From contig JAEKNU010000005.1 in the NCBI GenBank assembly GCA_016838895.1, positions 1 through 64,000 on the forward strand: 64,000 bases of DNA. Direction: 5' to 3'. The stretch is from Chloroflexota bacterium (lineage in GTDB: Bacteria; Chloroflexota; Anaerolineae; Anaerolineales; Anaerolineaceae). Positions 24,400 through 33,942 of the stretch are shown here, piece after piece. The position numbers and the translations under genes are program-made. The notes beneath the pieces are model-generated. The model had not been told where the DNA came from. It worked only from the letters and a program-made list of their open reading frames with translations, and searched no databases. Numbering within the stretch: the stretch's first letter is position 1; each line of letters opens with the position of its first letter.

Positions 24400-26214
24400 T
24401 TATTGTTCCTTAAACTGATATGCCTTGTTTACATAGTCCAGACTTTGATGACGGAAATACGTCTGGTATAAATCTGCGTATCCACCATTCAATGCAATGA
24501 GTTGATCATGATCCCCTGATTCGATGATACGGCCTGAATCCAACACAATAATGCGATCAGCTGATTTAATTGTTGATAAACGATGAGCAATTAATATGCT
24601 GGTTGTTTTGGATAAAATGATGTTCAGTGCTTTCTGTATTTGACGTTCCGTAAATGGATCTATACTGGCAGTTGCTTCATCCAGAATAAAAATGGCTGGT
24701 TTCTGCACTAATACACGCATTAAAGCAACAAGTTGCTTTTGCCCCATCGAGAGCAAATTTCCCCGCTCTCCTACTTGTGTGTAAAATCCATTGGATAATG
24801 ATTCTACCCATTCACCATTCCCGATCGAATAAGCTATTTGATGGATTTCATCTTCAGGTACATTTTCGCATGCATAACGTATATTATCCATAATCGTTCC
24901 TGAGAAAAGAAATGGTACCTGGGTGACGATGCCAAGATTATTGCGATAGCTATTTAAATCAAAACTGCGAATGTCTTTACCATCAATCAGTAACCGGCCA
25001 GATTGATACTCATAAAACCTGGCAATCATACGTGCAATCGTGGTTTTGCCCGCCCCTGTATGGCCAACAAATGCCACACTCTCTCCAGCCTTAATATCCA
25101 GCTCTAAATCCTCAACCACAGGTTCCCCTGTTTTATAGCGAATACCAACATGATCAAAAGTTATTTTGCCTGATAAACCTCCCGCCTGTATATTGTCAGT
25201 TTGCTTCACGCTGGATTCTGCATCAATCAGTGCAAAAACACGTTCCGCAGCAGATAAGCCGGTTTGGATTTGAGTAATAAATGACGATAAATTCATCACC
25301 GGATATAAGAAACGATCCAAACTGATGGTAAATAAATACCATGTCGCGGCAGTAACCATGCCTTGTTGCACTGTCATTGATCCGAAATATACCAAAGCAG
25401 CAATAGCAAAACCAGCAAACAAATGCAGCACCGGGAAAACAAACGAAAGCACAAAACCACGCTTGATATTTACTCGATATGATAACTGATTTGCCTCAGT
25501 AAATAATTCAAACACACTTTTTTCCTGCCGGAAATTCTTCGCAACTGAGATCCCGCTAATCGTTTCCTTAATGGTCGTATTTACTTCCGCCATCGCCTGC
25601 ATACCAGCCCGGGTAACGCGCCGCGCCAGGTTTCGGTACAAATAAGTAAAGATAAATACAACCGGAATAATTGTAAAAACAATTAAGGATAGTGTAACGT
25701 TGATTTGCAATAATATGATCGCCAACAAAATGGATTCAAAAAGCTGGGACACCAGATCAGTAATAATCGCAATTAAGGTGCCGAAGTCACGTGTATCTGA
25801 GGTGATGCGCGATTGTATCCTGCCGGAGGTGAATTCATCATAGAATGAAAGATCATGCATGATTGATGCTTGAAATCCATCTTCGGCCAGCTTAACCGCA
25901 ACATCTGCAATAATTTGTACGGTGTATTGGCGGCGTAATAAATTTGCAAACCAATTGATTGTGTTTAGTGATAATATGCCCAGTACCATCCAACCAATCA
26001 GTGATAAATTAAAGTTTTCGCCAAAATATTCAATTGATTTTGAAACAATTAATGGTTGCACCGCGCCTGCACTAGAGACAATAATCACCATTGAAGCTAT
26101 AAACAATAACATTTTGATATGGGGTTTGAAATAATCTGCAATTCTTCGGATCAGCTCTTTGTCCGAATATTTTCGATCATAGTCTTCTGCACCTAATGAG
26201 CTAAATACTGACAT
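24400..26214 (-). CDS. ABC exporter half-transporter with degenerate signature motif
   Basis: The 604-residue protein has six membrane helices (about 35-315) and a nucleotide-binding domain: Walker A GHTGAGKTT, Q-loop TQVPFLFSG, signature LLSMGQKQLVAL, Walker B FILDEATASID with the catalytic Glu, and IAHRLS. The signature reads LSMGQ instead of LSGGQ. Its upstream partner has the complementary defect (see next entry), so the pair should form a heterodimeric exporter with one full and one degenerate ATP site, as in TM287/288 or BmrCD. Such exporters move drugs, lipids or peptides out of the cell. It lies 10 bases after the partner gene. Confidence 0.93.
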   Translation of the reverse strand: MSVFSSLGAEDYDRKYSDKELIRRIADYFKPHIKMLLFIASMVIIVSSAGAVQPLIVSKSIEYFGENFNLSLIGWMVLGILSLNTINWFANLLRRQYTVQIIADVAVKLAEDGFQASIMHDLSFYDEFTSGRIQSRITSDTRDFGTLIAIITDLVSQLFESILLAIILLQINVTLSLIVFTIIPVVFIFTYLYRNLARRVTRAGMQAMAEVNTTIKETISGISVAKNFRQEKSVFELFTEANQLSYRVNIKRGFVLSFVFPVLHLFAGFAIAALVYFGSMTVQQGMVTAATWYLFTISLDRFLYPVMNLSSFITQIQTGLSAAERVFALIDAESSVKQTDNIQAGGLSGKITFDHVGIRYKTGEPVVEDLELDIKAGESVAFVGHTGAGKTTIARMIARFYEYQSGRLLIDGKDIRSFDLNSYRNNLGIVTQVPFLFSGTIMDNIRYACENVPEDEIHQIAYSIGNGEWVESLSNGFYTQVGERGNLLSMGQKQLVALMRVLVQKPAIFILDEATASIDPFTERQIQKALNIILSKTTSILIAHRLSTIKSADRIIVLDSGRIIESGDHDQLIALNGGYADLYQTYFRHQSLDYVNKAYQFKEQ

Positions 26215-26224
26215 TTATACTTCC

Positions 26225-27991
26225 CTACTCCACAAACAAATCACGATAAGCCTCTGATGTTTTCATCAAAGTATCATGATCGCCATAAGCATTAATTTCG
26301 CCATGTTTCAACACAAGCACTTTATCAGCCCAACGAATTTGAGATAATCGATGCGTAATAATCAGCGTTGTTCTGCCTTCTGCCGCTTTAAATATTGCTT
26401 TCTGAATTTTATCTTCTGTCGCACTGTCAATTGCACTGGTAGAATCATCCAGAATCAAAATCAATGGGTTAGTTAAAAAAGCTCTTGCTAAAGCAATACG
26501 TTGCCGTTGTCCGCCTGATAATGTCACTCCGCGTTCACCAAGGATGGTCTGATAGCCTTTGCTAAATGATTCAATAAATTCATTTGCCTGTGCTGATTTG
26601 GCGGCCTCAACGACCATTTCATGAGTAGCCTGTGGATTTCCAAAGGCGATATTTTCTTCAATGGTCCTGGAAAATAAAAAGATATCCTGTTCAATGATCG
26701 ATATACCGGCGCGAAGGGATTCCATATTCCATTCCCGCACATCCACGCCATCTACGGTTATTACACCAGCATTCACATCATACGTCCGATTGATCAGTTT
26801 CGCCAATGAAGATTTCCCGGAGCCTGTTTGGCCAACAACGGCAAGCGTTTCTCCAGGGTTTAAATCAAAACTGATATCATCCAATATGCTGGACCCCTCT
26901 TCATATCCGAAATCAACATGTTTAAACTCAATTTTGCCAGTAATCTCCTTTGCATAACCGCCCATATTCTGATCCAGCAAAGTCTCCTGGTTCATTAATT
27001 CCAGAATACGTCTGGCGCCGGCAATGCCCAATGATATCTGTGAGTATGCAAACAAAGAGATAAATGTTGGAAAATCAAGCATCATCAGAATGCCAAAATA
27101 AGTGATCACATCTCCCATGATGATTTCCCCTTGTTGATATAAAAACAAGGCATGTCCCAGTCCAACAGCCAGTGCAATACCCAATAACAACATAGGAATA
27201 AAACGTGCCTCGATACGTCCTTGATGTACCAAAGCATCTCGGTATAACTTGGTTAATTTTTTGAAACGAACATTCTCATTTTCTTCCTGAGCAGCGGCTT
27301 TTACAGTTTCAATGCCATCCAATGTTTCGGATAATTTGGTATTCAATTCACCAAAACGAAAGCGTACATCTTCTGTGATTGGTCTCAAGGTTTTTAAATA
27401 ATGAGCAAGCGCAATCGCATAAAATACAATGAATAATAATGGGGTAAGGATCAATTGAGGATGATATGTTGGAGCCACAATGACCGGAACAATCAAGAAA
27501 TTGATAGAACCCAGAACAAGATTTAATCCTGGGCTAAACATCAGATTGATTTCACGCACGTCATTGGTGGCTCGTGCCATAATATCACCGACCGGGTGCA
27601 TACTATGGAATGTCATGCTTTTGCCAAGCAAATTCACATGCAATTCCGCCCGTATAGATCGCTCCATGGCTTGCGCGATCACTTCAAATCCAAAATTCCG
27701 TCCAAACATTAAAAAGACACGCGTGGTTTGTGCAATCAACAGCCAGATAATCAGGCTGTATAGAATAGGATCATGTTGGCCTGCTTGTAAAATGGTATAA
27801 ACCCTACCGATGATAACTGGCAAAACTGCAGCAAGAATCGCGTTTCCTAAAGAGCCGATCAACGCAACAACAATCACCCACCAATAGCGCATGGCATGAG
27901 AGATGATCCAAATCACGGGACCTTTCCGATTACTGACAAATTCGGAAGCCAAAGAAAATTCTGTAGGTGATTGTGCGACTTTTTCACTCAT
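26225..27991 (-). CDS. ABC exporter half-transporter with degenerate Walker B
   Basis: The 588-residue partner subunit has six membrane helices (about 30-320), Walker A GQTGSGKSS, Q-loop EQDIFLFS, a canonical signature LSGGQRQRIALARA, Walker B ILILDDSTSAID and ITHRLS. The residue after the Walker B Asp is Asp instead of the catalytic Glu. Together with the LSMGQ of the other subunit, this gives one composite site lacking both elements and one intact site. That is diagnostic of an asymmetric heterodimer. It begins three bases after the stop of tex. Confidence 0.93.
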   Translation of the reverse strand: MSEKVAQSPTEFSLASEFVSNRKGPVIWIISHAMRYWWVIVVALIGSLGNAILAAVLPVIIGRVYTILQAGQHDPILYSLIIWLLIAQTTRVFLMFGRNFGFEVIAQAMERSIRAELHVNLLGKSMTFHSMHPVGDIMARATNDVREINLMFSPGLNLVLGSINFLIVPVIVAPTYHPQLILTPLLFIVFYAIALAHYLKTLRPITEDVRFRFGELNTKLSETLDGIETVKAAAQEENENVRFKKLTKLYRDALVHQGRIEARFIPMLLLGIALAVGLGHALFLYQQGEIIMGDVITYFGILMMLDFPTFISLFAYSQISLGIAGARRILELMNQETLLDQNMGGYAKEITGKIEFKHVDFGYEEGSSILDDISFDLNPGETLAVVGQTGSGKSSLAKLINRTYDVNAGVITVDGVDVREWNMESLRAGISIIEQDIFLFSRTIEENIAFGNPQATHEMVVEAAKSAQANEFIESFSKGYQTILGERGVTLSGGQRQRIALARAFLTNPLILILDDSTSAIDSATEDKIQKAIFKAAEGRTTLIITHRLSQIRWADKVLVLKHGEINAYGDHDTLMKTSEAYRDLFVE

Positions 27992-27994
27992 GGA

Positions 27995-30136
27995 TTAATT
28001 CTTTTCACCATTCCAGCTAATGCCAATGCGACCACGTTCTTTTTCGATCTTTACCACCGTTACATTTAAGATATCGCCAACGCGAACCTGTTTCCCTTGA
28101 GGTATTTGTGTACGATGTAGTAAAGCATCCTGCTTTACACCAATATCCACAAAAGAGCCAAAATCCACTACATTGCGCACAGTCCCCATTAGCTGCATTC
28201 CGACAATCAAATCTTCCATTGAAAGCACATCACTGCGTAACATGGGAGCCGGTGTATCCAAGCGAGGATCCCGCCCGGGACGAATTAACTGTTCAAAAAT
28301 ATCTGTCAATGTTGGAATACCCGTTTTCAATTGATCTGCCAATGAATCCAATGGCACTGATTGCTTCAATGCTTCCAGCGTTTGTGCTTTCTTTTCCAGA
28401 GAATCATCAAAATCAATATTGGCTTTCTCGATTATTTTCTGGGCAACAGCATAAGATTCCGGATGAATCGAACTGGCATCCAATGGATGTGTGCCCTGAT
28501 GAATTCTAAGGAATCCAGCCGATTGCTGGAAGGCCTTCTTGCCCAATCCAGAGATTTTCAACAATTCTGCTCTGCTTGCAAATTTCCCATTTTCATCTCG
28601 GTAGGCAACAATCATTTCAGCCAATTTAGGACCAATACCGGAAATGTATGTCAATAATGATGGGGAAGCAGTGTTTAAATCTACACCAACGGAGTTCACT
28701 ACACTTTCAACAACACTGGTCAAAGCATTGGAGAGCATAGCCTGATTAACATCGTGTTGATAAAGTCCTACACCGATAGACCTCGGATCAATTTTGACCA
28801 GCTCTGCCAGTGGGTCTTGTACCCGCCGGGCAATGGAGACCGCACCACGAATGCTGACATCCAAATCAGGCATCTCTGAGCGAGCCAATGGACTGGCACT
28901 GTATACACTTGCGCCGGCTTCACTAACGATTAAGTATTTCACTTCCTTACGCTCAACAATGATCTCTGCAGCCAATTGCTCACTCTCACGAGACGCAGTA
29001 CCGTTACCAATTGAAAGTAAAGTCACTTTGTACTTATCAATGACGTCAATTAATTTTGTTTTGGATTCATTCCACTTTGACTGGGGTTTATGCGGATAAA
29101 TTGTTCCAGTATCTACAATCTTGCCGGTTGGATCAATAACGGCATACTTTGAGCCTGTTCGATAGCCCGGATCCAAACCCAATACAGTATGCATCGATAA
29201 TGGCGGCTGCTCCAGTAAAGCACGCATATTTTCAGCAAATACTTGAATGGCATGTGAAGCTGCGGATTCGGATAACTCGCGCCGAACATCCCGTTCAATG
29301 GATGGCAAAAGCAAACGTTCTGCTGCATCATCAATTGCCTCTAGTAAATATGAATGAAATGGTGATTTCCGATTGGGATGGATATGTGCTCCAATCGCTT
29401 CACGCCAATCCCGTTCAGGAACTTGCACTTTCACACGTAATATTTTTTCATTCTCCCCACGATTAATTGCCAGAATCTGATGTGGGCGAATACGGTTTAC
29501 ACTAATTTCAAATTCATAGTAAGTTTCAAATACATTTTTCTGATCTTCCGCAGTTCCGATTTTTTCACAAGACAAGGAAGCCCATTTCATGGCTTTGTCG
29601 CGGGTTGATTTTCGAATATCTGCATGATCATTAATGTATTCAGCCACGATATCTTTTGCACCGGAAAGCACATTTTCAGGATCAGGATATGCTTCACAGA
29701 TATATTCTTCAGCAGCTTTCGTTGGGTTTCCCGGTGTATACGTCTGTTGCAAGATCGCATCTGCCAGTGATTGCAAGCCATTTTCCTTGGCGATCATAGC
29801 CCGGGTACGGCGTTTTGGTTTATATGGTAAATATAAATCTTCCAATTCATTCATAACCATTGCCTTGTTGATCTGCGCCCGTAACTCATCTGTCATTTTT
29901 TCTTGCTTTTCAATAGATGAAATAATGGTCTTGCGGCGATCATCCAGCGCACGATATTTCTCTACTGATTCGGAGATATTTCTAATTTGCTCTTCATCCA
30001 GACTACCGGTTACCTCTTTGCGATAACGTGAAATAAACGGGATGGTATTGCCATCATCCAGCAATTCGATTACAGCCTGTACTTGTTCCATTCGAACAGA
30101 TATTTCTTTCGCAATTAATTCATTGTAATTTAGCAT
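27995..30136 (-). CDS. tex: Tex family RNA-binding transcription accessory protein
   Basis: The 713-residue protein has the complete Tex layout: N-terminal helical domain with IPFISRYRKEVTGSLDE, LEDLYLPYKPKRRTRA, the YqgF-like RNase fold with VLGLDPGYRTGSKYAVID, helix-hairpin-helix repeats (LLTYISGIGPKLAEMIV, ISGLGKKAFQQSAGF), and a C-terminal S1 domain (about 640-710, GTVRNVVDFGSFVDIGV). It binds RNA and DNA in the cytoplasm and affects transcription. The start has AAGGTAAG upstream. It lies between the DUF364 gene (30 bases) and the exporter genes (3 bases), so is probably co-transcribed with both; a functional link is not evident. Confidence 0.96.
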   Translation of the reverse strand: MLNYNELIAKEISVRMEQVQAVIELLDDGNTIPFISRYRKEVTGSLDEEQIRNISESVEKYRALDDRRKTIISSIEKQEKMTDELRAQINKAMVMNELEDLYLPYKPKRRTRAMIAKENGLQSLADAILQQTYTPGNPTKAAEEYICEAYPDPENVLSGAKDIVAEYINDHADIRKSTRDKAMKWASLSCEKIGTAEDQKNVFETYYEFEISVNRIRPHQILAINRGENEKILRVKVQVPERDWREAIGAHIHPNRKSPFHSYLLEAIDDAAERLLLPSIERDVRRELSESAASHAIQVFAENMRALLEQPPLSMHTVLGLDPGYRTGSKYAVIDPTGKIVDTGTIYPHKPQSKWNESKTKLIDVIDKYKVTLLSIGNGTASRESEQLAAEIIVERKEVKYLIVSEAGASVYSASPLARSEMPDLDVSIRGAVSIARRVQDPLAELVKIDPRSIGVGLYQHDVNQAMLSNALTSVVESVVNSVGVDLNTASPSLLTYISGIGPKLAEMIVAYRDENGKFASRAELLKISGLGKKAFQQSAGFLRIHQGTHPLDASSIHPESYAVAQKIIEKANIDFDDSLEKKAQTLEALKQSVPLDSLADQLKTGIPTLTDIFEQLIRPGRDPRLDTPAPMLRSDVLSMEDLIVGMQLMGTVRNVVDFGSFVDIGVKQDALLHRTQIPQGKQVRVGDILNVTVVKIEKERGRIGISWNGEKN

Positions 30137-30166
30137 TTTTGCTTACCTTTATAAAATATCTTTTAA

Positions 30167-30934
30167 TTAACCAGGATTTATCAAGGTGGCCTTGGCCATG
30201 GTAACCAGACGAACACCTGCCCGATGAACCTGTTTAAATGTACCACCTTCACACATGGTTTGGATCACTGGTACTATCTTGTCAACGTACGCACCAGAGA
30301 CAAGATCAAATCCATAATCAAACATCATATCCGACAAGAAGGTACTTGGTCCCAGCATCATTTTCACTGCCCCAGGGTTGCAATACGGCAGTAAATCATC
30401 CAGTGTTTTATTGACTAGCGTCATACCTGTAATAGCAATGACATCCATGTCAGGCAGAATCTTCGCTGCTGCTTCTGGTCCAAATTCACCCTCTGCAGGA
30501 TTCAAATCAAACACATAGATTTTGTTGACTTTATCTTTCAAACGATTTACGAATGGGAAACTACCAATAACGGCAATATTTTTTCCATTGCCTTCTTTGG
30601 CTAATACTTGCTCTGCATTAATTTCCTGCCATTGGGTTGGTTTTGGTTCAATGAGAGCATTCATTGCAGCTATACCAATGCTCGATTTTATATTTGAAGA
30701 AGAGAGTGCAAAATCGGCTAATTGCAGCGCAGATAATGAACACAGATCCCCTGCTGATTCAACATCCGGAATGCCTTCTCTATGATGGGTATTATTTACA
30801 GTTGATGCTAATCCACAGGCATGCTTGCCGTGTTTCTCAACGACCACAGCGGTCCAATGCAAGCCGATACGAACATCGTTTACTTTTGCATCAGTCAATG
30901 TTGAGAGTACATCTTCGATTATTTTCATTGCCAT
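30167..30934 (-). CDS. DUF364 family protein (putative heavy-metal chelatase-like)
   Basis: The 255-residue protein has the two DUF364 parts: an N-terminal domain with VRIGLHWTAVVVEKHGKHACGL-type sequence (shown here only in part) and a C-terminal Rossmann-like domain with IAVIGSFPFVNRL, YVFDLNP, ITGMTLVNKTLDDLL and LGPSTFLSD. Structures of relatives led to a suggestion of metal chelation, and the genes often sit near Mo/Fe transport genes, but no such gene is adjacent here. ATG 30928 (Met3) has better ribosome-site spacing than 30934. It is 25 bases after the unknown gene upstream. Confidence 0.85.
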   Translation of the reverse strand: MAMKIIEDVLSTLTDAKVNDVRIGLHWTAVVVEKHGKHACGLASTVNNTHHREGIPDVESAGDLCSLSALQLADFALSSSNIKSSIGIAAMNALIEPKPTQWQEINAEQVLAKEGNGKNIAVIGSFPFVNRLKDKVNKIYVFDLNPAEGEFGPEAAAKILPDMDVIAITGMTLVNKTLDDLLPYCNPGAVKMMLGPSTFLSDMMFDYGFDLVSGAYVDKIVPVIQTMCEGGTFKQVHRAGVRLVTMAKATLINPG

Positions 30935-30959
30935 TCACCTATGCATTATATTTACAGAA

Positions 30960-31370
30960 TTAGGAGAACAATTTTTTCCAGCTACCAGTCCAGGGTACAC
31001 CCATTCGGTGATTGGGAGATACGTTGACATTATAGAATTTTTGGGCGATCTGTACACAGGTGCCCGCTACTTCTATCCAATTTTCCTGAATCAATAATTG
31101 CTCAAGTTTGTTGCTCATATTGAGGGTCCATTCCCATTCTAAACGGAATCGATCCGCTTTAACCCAATATCCCCTTTTTTCCCAGGCAACAACCGATTGT
31201 TCAACTGTTCCATGAATTCTTCTTAGCGCAATAACAATGAAAGCGGAAGCATCTTTTGCTTCTTGATTGGGTTCTTGTTGTGACATAAAAGCCCTGATAG
31301 CAATGACAATTTTCTTTCTTAATTGATTCCGTTCCTTACCGGCTGAATCCGGATTAAAGACTCTACTCAA
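30960..31370 (-). CDS. Unknown conserved-looking protein
   Basis: A 136-residue soluble protein, mostly helical, with Trp-rich patches (VVAWEKRGYWVKADRFRLEWEW). I recognise no family. The start is TTG at 31370, convincingly placed five bases after AGGAGG, with no ATG nearby. It opens the minus-strand operon that continues with DUF364, tex, the exporter and yigZ. Confidence 0.7.
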   Translation of the reverse strand: MSRVFNPDSAGKERNQLRKKIVIAIRAFMSQQEPNQEAKDASAFIVIALRRIHGTVEQSVVAWEKRGYWVKADRFRLEWEWTLNMSNKLEQLLIQENWIEVAGTCVQIAQKFYNVNVSPNHRMGVPWTGSWKKLFS

Positions 31371-31411
31371 GTGGGCCTCCTTTGTTTGTCATATCTCGAT
31401 TCAAGGCTACC

Positions 31412-31417
31412 ATTATA
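31412..31417 (-). promoter_or_regulatory. -10 box for the minus-strand operon
   Basis: TATAAT on the minus strand, 42 bases before the TTG start at 31370. The -35 region is poor. It lies back to back with the tRNA-Leu promoter, nine bases away. Confidence 0.45.
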
Positions 31418-31425
31418 TCCCATTA

Positions 31426-31454
31426 TTGACGTACCAAAAACGATCGCGTATAAT
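31426..31454 (+). promoter_or_regulatory. Promoter of tRNA-Leu (and perhaps tig)
   Basis: TTGACG (31426-31431) and a perfect TATAAT (31449-31454) with a 17-base spacer, ten bases before the tRNA. Confidence 0.85.
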
Positions 31455-31464
31455 TTACCAATGC

Positions 31465-31546
31465 GGGGAAGTGCTGGAACTGGCAGACAGGCGTGACTTA
31501 GGATCACGTGCCGCAAGGCGTGAGGGTTCGAGTCCCTCCTTCCTCA
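31465..31546 (+). tRNA. tRNA-Leu (TAG)
   Basis: Acceptor GGGGAAG pairs with CTTCCTC (one G-T). The anticodon stem GTGAC..GTCAC-like (GTGA/TCAC) carries anticodon TAG in loop CTTAGGA. There is a long variable arm (GTGCCGCAAGGCGT) as expected for a class II tRNA, and the T loop TTCGAGT. The CCA end is not encoded. Confidence 0.93.
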
Positions 31547-31582
31547 TGATAAGTTTATTACTTCTTTATAAGGATATTAGAG

Positions 31583-33214
31583 TTGAAAGTTGAAACCCAA
31601 GCGCGAGATGATCAGCAAGTAAAGTTAATTGTCGAAATCGAACCAGCACTGATTGAACAATTTCGTCAGCGTGCAGCTCGAAGTTTAGCGAAACAAACAA
31701 AAATACCAGGGTTCCGTCCCGGTAAAGCGCCCTATGATGTAATTCGTCGTTATATCGGCAATGAGTATATTGACAACCAGGCATTAGAGATGCTTGTTAA
31801 TGATATTTATCCCAAAGCAATCGCTGAAGCAAAAATTGAACCTTCCGGTTCTGGCATGGAAGAAAAAATCAGCCTTGATCCACCTGCTTTCGAATTTATT
31901 GTGCCGTTGATGCCAGATGTTAACCTGGGTGATTATCGTGCTCTTCGCATGAAATATAAACAACCAAAAACTACTGAAGAGGATGTAGATCAATATATTC
32001 ACAATTTACAAACCAGCTATGCCACTGCAGAACCAAAAGAAGGAAAAGCAGCCAAAGGCGATTTGGTTTATATTAGGCTCAGTGGAACAATTCTGGATCC
32101 TGACGAAGGTATGGAAGCTGATTTCCTGAAAGAACAGCCGACACAGATGATCGTTGGTGATACCAACCCACAGAACAACGATTGGCCATTTGAAGGTTTC
32201 AATGATAAATTGGCTGGCCTTGAAGAAAATGGTGAAAAGACCATTGATTACACTTATCCGGATGATACAAAGTTTGACCGTTTGAAAGGGAAGAAAGTAT
32301 CTTTCAATGTTGTTGTCCAAAGTGTCAAAAAATTAGATCTTCCTGCATTAGATGATGAATTTGCCAAAAACTTCGGTGATTTTGAATCTTATGCTGCATT
32401 ACGCGAAAAGATCACTGAAGAAATTCAAACTGGAAAAGACCAGGAATATGACAATGAATTCAAGCAGGACCTGATTGATAAAATTGTCGAAAAATCCACG
32501 ATCAAATTCCCTCCCCATTATCTGGAAGAGGAAACCGAACATGTACTAAATCAGATCGCTCAAGATCTCAGTCAACAGCGCATGGATCTGGATTCATATA
32601 TCAAAAGCCTGCAAATGACCAAGGAAGAATTCATTGATAAAGAGGTAAAACCATCTGCAGAAAAGCGGTTAAATCAATCGCTTGTTTTAGATAAGATTGC
32701 CCTTCTTGAAAAAGTAAATTTGGATGGCGAAGAATTAAACATGCGAGTTGCATCCACTATGGCTCAAATTCGTAACATGCCAGAATTCAAGAAAAAGAAA
32801 AATGAAGCCCGCCTTGCAGAGATTTCACGCAATGTAACAATGAATGCAGCCACACAAATATTGCAACAAAATGTATTTGATTTATTGAAACGGATTGCAG
32901 CTGGTGAAAATATTGACGCTGAAGCAGAAGAAACATCAGCTGAAGGTGAAGAAAAAAAAGCAACAAAAAAGAAATCCACTAAAAAAGAAGTAGATGGCGA
33001 TGCCAAACCGGCATCTAAAAAGAAAACTACACCCAAGAAAGAAGCTGCTAAAAAAGCTGACACCGATGGAGAAGCGGAAACTTCACCTAAGAAAAAGGTT
33101 AGCAAAAAGGCTGCTTCTTCAACGGCTGATACACCAGAAAAGAAACCTGCCAAAAAACCTGCAAAGAAAACAACCAAGAAGGACGACTCTGCAGATACTG
33201 GCAGCAAGGAATAG
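31583..33214 (+). CDS. tig: Trigger factor with long lysine-rich tail
   Basis: The ribosome-bound chaperone folds nascent chains. The ribosome-binding loop is present (GFRPGKAP, residues 43-50), followed by the FKBP-like PPIase domain (about 150-245) and the helical C-terminal domain to about 440. Residues 441-543 are an additional low-complexity tail rich in Lys, Ala, Thr and acidic residues with repeated KKKSTKK/PAKKPAKK-like blocks, like a histone H1 tail; typical trigger factors end near residue 430-450. The start is TTG 31583 with AAGGA nine bases upstream, and no ATG precedes the conserved N-terminus. It lies 37 bases after tRNA-Leu with no terminator between them, and 45 bases before clpP. 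Confidence 0.95.
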   Translation: MKVETQARDDQQVKLIVEIEPALIEQFRQRAARSLAKQTKIPGFRPGKAPYDVIRRYIGNEYIDNQALEMLVNDIYPKAIAEAKIEPSGSGMEEKISLDPPAFEFIVPLMPDVNLGDYRALRMKYKQPKTTEEDVDQYIHNLQTSYATAEPKEGKAAKGDLVYIRLSGTILDPDEGMEADFLKEQPTQMIVGDTNPQNNDWPFEGFNDKLAGLEENGEKTIDYTYPDDTKFDRLKGKKVSFNVVVQSVKKLDLPALDDEFAKNFGDFESYAALREKITEEIQTGKDQEYDNEFKQDLIDKIVEKSTIKFPPHYLEEETEHVLNQIAQDLSQQRMDLDSYIKSLQMTKEEFIDKEVKPSAEKRLNQSLVLDKIALLEKVNLDGEELNMRVASTMAQIRNMPEFKKKKNEARLAEISRNVTMNAATQILQQNVFDLLKRIAAGENIDAEAEETSAEGEEKKATKKKSTKKEVDGDAKPASKKKTTPKKEAAKKADTDGEAETSPKKKVSKKAASSTADTPEKKPAKKPAKKTTKKDDSADTGSKE

Positions 33215-33258
33215 CTCCCCATTTATTGGTGAATTAGCAAGGATGGACAGGAGGCACT

Positions 33259-33876
33259 ATGCAAACAAATAATTTTAGTTCAGTTATCCCTATGGTAATC
33301 GAGTCATCCGGACGTGGTGAACGAGCCTATGATATTTACTCACTCTTATTAAAAGAAAGAATTATTTTTGTCGGTACACCGATTGATGATCAAGTAGCAA
33401 ATGTGGTTGTCGCGCAGTTACTTTTCCTCAGTCGCGAAGATCCCGATAAAGAGATTCAAATGTACATCAATTCTCCTGGTGGACAAATATACGCCGGTTT
33501 GGCAATTTACGACACCATGCAGATGATACCGAACAAAATCAGTACCGTGGCAGTTGGTGTGACCGCATCCTTTGGTACTGTGTTGCTTACAGCAGGTTCC
33601 AAAGGCCAGCGCTATGCCTTGCCGCATGCAACCATCCATATGCACCAACCTCTAGGTGGTGCACAGGGACAGGCCACAGATATTGAGATTCAGGCAAAAG
33701 AAATCTTGCGCTTAAAAGAACGTCTGAATGAGATTCTGGCATCACACACCGGCCGTACAACTGATGAAATTGTGCGTGATACAGAACGTGATAATTACCT
33801 CTCGGCTGAACAGGCTGTTGAATATGGGCTGGTTGATCAGGTCCTTGGCACAATGGATGACAAAAAGGAGAAATAA
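33259..33876 (+). CDS. clpP: ATP-dependent Clp protease proteolytic subunit
   Basis: The 205-residue serine peptidase has the oxyanion region NSPGG (71-75), catalytic Ser104 in TASFGT, and His129 in HMHQPLGG, with a processing-type N-terminus. The segment round Ser is ASFGT rather than the common ASMG(A/S). GGAGG lies five bases before the ATG. The tig-clpP order is classic, but the usual third gene, clpX, is absent: a terminator and a HAD phosphatase follow. Confidence 0.97.
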   Translation: MQTNNFSSVIPMVIESSGRGERAYDIYSLLLKERIIFVGTPIDDQVANVVVAQLLFLSREDPDKEIQMYINSPGGQIYAGLAIYDTMQMIPNKISTVAVGVTASFGTVLLTAGSKGQRYALPHATIHMHQPLGGAQGQATDIEIQAKEILRLKERLNEILASHTGRTTDEIVRDTERDNYLSAEQAVEYGLVDQVLGTMDDKKEK

Positions 33877-33900
33877 TCTCCTTTCGGATTTTATGATTAA

Positions 33901-33933
33901 GCCGGATAGCTTTTCGCTGTCCGGCATTTTTTT
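33901..33933 (+). terminator. Terminator after clpP
   Basis: GCCGGATAGC (33901-33910) pairs with GCTGTCCGGC (33916-33925) with one wobble, followed by ATTTTTTT. Confidence 0.88.
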
Positions 33934-33942
33934 GGAGTATTA

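Noticed and set aside
32900-33210. Lysine-codon repeats suggesting a repeat element
   Set aside because: Irregular in-frame low-complexity coding sequence of the trigger factor tail.
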